Source: Lachnospiraceae bacterium UBA3282
GTDB lineage: Bacteria; Bacillota; Clostridia; Lachnospirales; Lachnospiraceae
NCBI GenBank assembly: GCA_002361735.1
Contig: DETS01000056.1
Location: 47,881-55,583, forward strand
DNA length: 7,703 nucleotides
Direction: 5' to 3'
Part shown: one piece after another, positions 5,730-7,703 of the stretch
Position numbering within the stretch: the first letter of the stretch is position 1
How the letters are laid out: each line of letters opens with the position of its first letter
Notes under the pieces: generated by a model
Seen by the model: only the letters and a program-made list of their open reading frames with translations
Database searches by the model: none
Told to the model about the DNA's origin: nothing
Translations under genes and position numbers: made by a program

Positions 5730-6149
5730 ATGGTTCAATTCATTGTAGGCAAAAAGGGAAAAGGAAAGACCAAGCATCTACTTGATAAAGTAAATACGGA
5801 GATAAAAGACGCACAGGGCAATGTAGTATATTTAGATAAGAGTACCAAGCATATGTTTGAGTTGAACAATAAAATCAGGCTCATTGACGTGCCTGAGTAT
5901 CTGGTTACGAACAGTGATGAGTTTATCGGCTTTGTCTGTGGAATCATTTCACAGGATCATGATTTACAGCAGATGTATTTCGACAGCTTTTTGAAGATTG
6001 CCTGTCTGGAGGCAGAAGATCTTGACAAAGTAATTGCCAAGATTGAAAAGATCAGCGAAAAATTCCATGTAGATTTTGTAATAAGTATATCTTTGGATGA
6101 AAGTGAACTGCCAGAGCATGTCCGCTCTAATGTTATTGTTTCTCTTTAA
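5730..6149 (+). CDS. Small P-loop NTPase-like protein of unknown function (139 residues)
   Basis: Function is not known. A Walker A motif, GKKGKGKT (7-14, fitting GxxxxGKT), follows directly on the first strand (QFIV). Further predicted strands are NVVYLD (31-36), IRLIDV (49-54), LQQMYFD (79-85, with Asp85 as the best Walker B candidate), VDFVISIS (114-121) and NVIVSL (134-139), with helical segments between. This would be a minimal P-loop core with no added domain, signal peptide or membrane segment, so it is probably cytoplasmic. It has its own promoter and ribosome binding site and is flanked by hairpins, so it may be expressed separately from the wall-synthesis operon. Similar short clostridial proteins have, from memory, sometimes been labelled ATPase or PilT-like. 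Nothing here shows a pilus motor. It may bind ATP or GTP; catalysis is unproven. Confidence 0.8.
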   Translation: MVQFIVGKKGKGKTKHLLDKVNTEIKDAQGNVVYLDKSTKHMFELNNKIRLIDVPEYLVTNSDEFIGFVCGIISQDHDLQQMYFDSFLKIACLEAEDLDKVIAKIEKISEKFHVDFVISISLDESELPEHVRSNVIVSL

Positions 6150-6180
6150 GCAATGTACATAATATAAAACGGAATTCCAT

Positions 6181-6210
6181 AAATGCCCCGTAGCTTGCTG
6201 CGGGGTATTT
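6181..6210 (+). terminator. Strong hairpin after the small P-loop gene, probable (possibly bidirectional) terminator
   Basis: CCCCG (6186-6190) pairs with CGGGG (6201-6205). Inside, a U-G wobble and AG/CT continue the stem up to a CTTG loop closed by G-C, a known stable tetraloop form. Outside, AAATG (6181-6185) pairs with TATTT (6206-6210), including one G-T wobble. The stem totals about 13 bp. Only TATTT, not a long T-run, follows the GC stem, so termination on the + strand may be partial. The flanking A/T pairs would suit either strand. Confidence 0.65.
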
Positions 6211-6252
6211 GACTATGTTTCTGGCATGATGAAATAAGGAGACTTAACGCCC

Positions 6253-7671
6253 GTGGCTGATGATCGGAATAAGATAAGTAAATATAGAAGGCCTGTTAAC
6301 CTGAATATTGGCATGATGATCTTTATGGTAATCTTTATCTATGTGGTGATTTGTGTGGTCATGTATTTTAAGACGGATCATATCGTTGGATACAGCGTTA
6401 TGGAAGGATCTCTTACTTCCAATAAGATTTATACAGGGATTGCCCTGCGGGATGAAGAGATAGTGGTCAGCCAGGATGCCGGTTATATTAACTATTTTGC
6501 CAGAGAAGGGGAACGTGCCGCAGTAGGCAATCTGATCTACACGGTGGATGAGACCGGACGGCTCTCCGAGTATATCAAAGCCGGGGAAAGCGGAGAAAAT
6601 ACGTTGTCGGAATCGGATCTTTCAGAACTAAGGACAGAGATCATTTCCTTTACCAATCGATTTGACTGTAGACAGTTTGGAGATGTCTATAATTTTAAAC
6701 ACAATGTGGAAGGTACGGTTTTAAAGCTTGCCAACTATAATATTCTGGAAAATGCAGATGCTTTGAACGATGCTTCCGGCACCTCCTTGATCAATTATCG
6801 TTCCGCAGCAGACAGCGGTATCGTGGTTTTATCAACGGATGGTTACGAGAAGCTGACTTTGGAAGATATGAAGGCGGAGTATTTTGAGGAAGAAAATTAT
6901 GAAAAAAAATATTTTGTGAATAATGATCTGGTGGCGGCAGGAGATCCCGTCTATAAGCTTTCTACCAGTGAAGACTGGTCCATTGTGATCATGGCGGAGC
7001 AGGATCTGGTAGATATGCTTAAGAAAGAGCAGGAGAAAGCGAATAATAACGAACTGTATGTGGAGGTACGGTTCTTAAAGAATCAGTATACGGCCTGGGG
7101 CAAGGTGGATATCTATACGAACGAGGAGGGAGATAACTTTGTATCCCTTACCTTCACCAATTCTATGGTTACTTTCTGTACGGACAGGTTTATTGATATT
7201 GAGCTGTTGTTGAAAGAGGAAAAAGGATTAAAAATCCCCAACACGGCCATTGTGCAAAAAGAGTTCTTTATTGTGCCCAAAGAATATGTGACCAAGGGCG
7301 GCAAGCGCGGTGAAAACGGCGTTCTGTTAGAGACCTATGACGATGAAGGCAATGTCTCGATACAGTTTGTTGAGACACCGATCTATCATGAGACCGAGAC
7401 AGAGTACTATCTGGACGATACGGTGCTGCGGGCGGGAAATGACATTGTAATGCCGGAAACTAACGAGCAGTTTGAGATCAGGAAAACAGGGTCGCTGACC
7501 GGCGTATATAATATTAATAAGGGGTATGCAGATTTTAAAGAAATCAGTATTTTATATGATAACGAAGAATATTCGGTGGTGAAATCCAATACCATGTATG
7601 GTTTGAATGTGTATGATTATATTGTATTGGATGCTTCGATGGTGGATGACAATGAATTTATTTACGAATAA
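6253..7671 (+). CDS. HlyD-like single-pass membrane protein (membrane fusion/adaptor fold)
   Basis: The 472-residue protein has a basic cytoplasmic N-terminus (about 1-16), one hydrophobic segment (about 18-38) and a large outside part. Two lipoyl-type half-motifs resembling HlyD/RND adaptors are visible: AGYINYFAREGERAAVGN (76-93), and a second around 189-236 ending VAAGDPVYKL. A barrel-like region follows (DWSIVIMAEQ onward, with AWGKVDIY at 281-288), then a membrane-proximal-like C-terminal domain (about 415-462) with GVYNINKGYADFKEI and GLNVYDYIVLD. The stretch between the half-motifs is too short for a long coiled-coil hairpin, so no outer-membrane channel is implied. The start is GTG at 6253, 11 bases after AAGGAG (6236-6241). 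No transporter partner is visible. From memory, related genes in Lachnospiraceae often sit beside yggS/sepF division genes, which would lie downstream of this window. Confidence 0.75.
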   Translation: MADDRNKISKYRRPVNLNIGMMIFMVIFIYVVICVVMYFKTDHIVGYSVMEGSLTSNKIYTGIALRDEEIVVSQDAGYINYFAREGERAAVGNLIYTVDETGRLSEYIKAGESGENTLSESDLSELRTEIISFTNRFDCRQFGDVYNFKHNVEGTVLKLANYNILENADALNDASGTSLINYRSAADSGIVVLSTDGYEKLTLEDMKAEYFEEENYEKKYFVNNDLVAAGDPVYKLSTSEDWSIVIMAEQDLVDMLKKEQEKANNNELYVEVRFLKNQYTAWGKVDIYTNEEGDNFVSLTFTNSMVTFCTDRFIDIELLLKEEKGLKIPNTAIVQKEFFIVPKEYVTKGGKRGENGVLLETYDDEGNVSIQFVETPIYHETETEYYLDDTVLRAGNDIVMPETNEQFEIRKTGSLTGVYNINKGYADFKEISILYDNEEYSVVKSNTMYGLNVYDYIVLDASMVDDNEFIYE

Positions 7672-7673
7672 AA

Positions 7674-7700
7674 AAGGTAAATTCCTTCGGAATTAACCTT
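7674..7700 (+). repeat. Hairpin after the HlyD-like gene; copy B of the 17-base palindromic core
   Basis: The inverted repeat is AAGGT, A, AATTCC, loop TTC, GGAATT, A, ACCTT: 11 base pairs with one A.A mismatch (7679/7695). Its inner 17 bases are identical to 1956-1972 while the outer 5-bp stem has a different, still complementary, sequence. It begins 3 bases after the stop codon. The window ends 3 bases later, so a following T-run or a downstream gene start cannot be judged; a terminator role is possible. Confidence 0.85.
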
Positions 7701-7703
7701 GCG

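Noticed and set aside
6136..6165. TTGTTT with TAATAT after 18 bases, possible promoter upstream of the 6181-6210 hairpin
   Set aside because: The -35 lies in the coding end of the small P-loop gene and the -10 is only a 4/6 match; A/T-rich background gives such matches easily.
6171..6178. GGAATTCC palindrome resembling the arms of the repeated hairpin core
   Set aside because: Only 8 bases, no TTC loop, no flanking A.A mismatch and no outer stem; likely chance.
6209..6235. TTGACT with a TGAAAT 15 bases later as a promoter for the HlyD-like gene
   Set aside because: The spacer is short, the -10 is poor and it lies against the ribosome binding site; not strong enough to annotate.
1..7703. Search for tRNA/rRNA genes, CRISPR arrays, insertion sequences, transposase or integrase genes
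   Set aside because: None seen: no cloverleaf-like stretch, no regularly spaced repeats, and no mobile-element protein motifs in the open frames.

Overview
The window reads as part of a cell-shape and division locus from a monoderm member of the Clostridia, most likely Lachnospiraceae. This is inferred from three things: protein style, a complete MinC-MinD-MinE set beside RodA and PBP2, and frequent GTG starts behind strong AGGAGG-type ribosome binding sites. Every gene is on the + strand and packing is dense, with no gene-free stretch longer than about 110 bases.

Layout. (1) 1-1241: C-terminal part of a class B penicillin-binding protein, PBP2/MrdA type, cut by the window edge. (2) 1260-3108: minC, minD and minE. 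minC and minD are separated by an unusual 101-base gap that is almost entirely hairpins. (3) 3134-4237: rodA, the SEDS glycan polymerase partner of PBP2. (4) 4252-4647: a methylglyoxal synthase homologue (mgsA) with alanine at the position of the catalytic Asp71 of the E. coli enzyme. (5) 4631-5617: a lipoprotein-type D-Ala-D-Ala carboxypeptidase overlapping mgsA. Genes 1-5 look like one operon. (6) A weak terminator candidate and a good sigma-A-type promoter (about 5622-5667) separate that operon from a 139-residue small P-loop protein (5730-6149), which is followed by a strong hairpin (6181-6210). (7) 6253-7671: a single-pass membrane protein resembling HlyD-type adaptors, ending just before another hairpin.

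How the genes work together. PBP2 (transpeptidase) and RodA (glycosyltransferase) form the lateral-wall synthase. MinCDE keeps the FtsZ ring away from wrong sites. The carboxypeptidase trims pentapeptides made available by wall synthesis. The roles of the MgsA homologue, the small P-loop protein and the HlyD-like protein in this setting are unknown.

The points most worth a second look are: the D71A-equivalent change in MgsA; a 17-base hairpin core found twice (1956-1972 and 7679-7695) with different but self-complementary outer stems; the tandem, mutually exclusive hairpins between minC and minD; and the compact P-loop protein.
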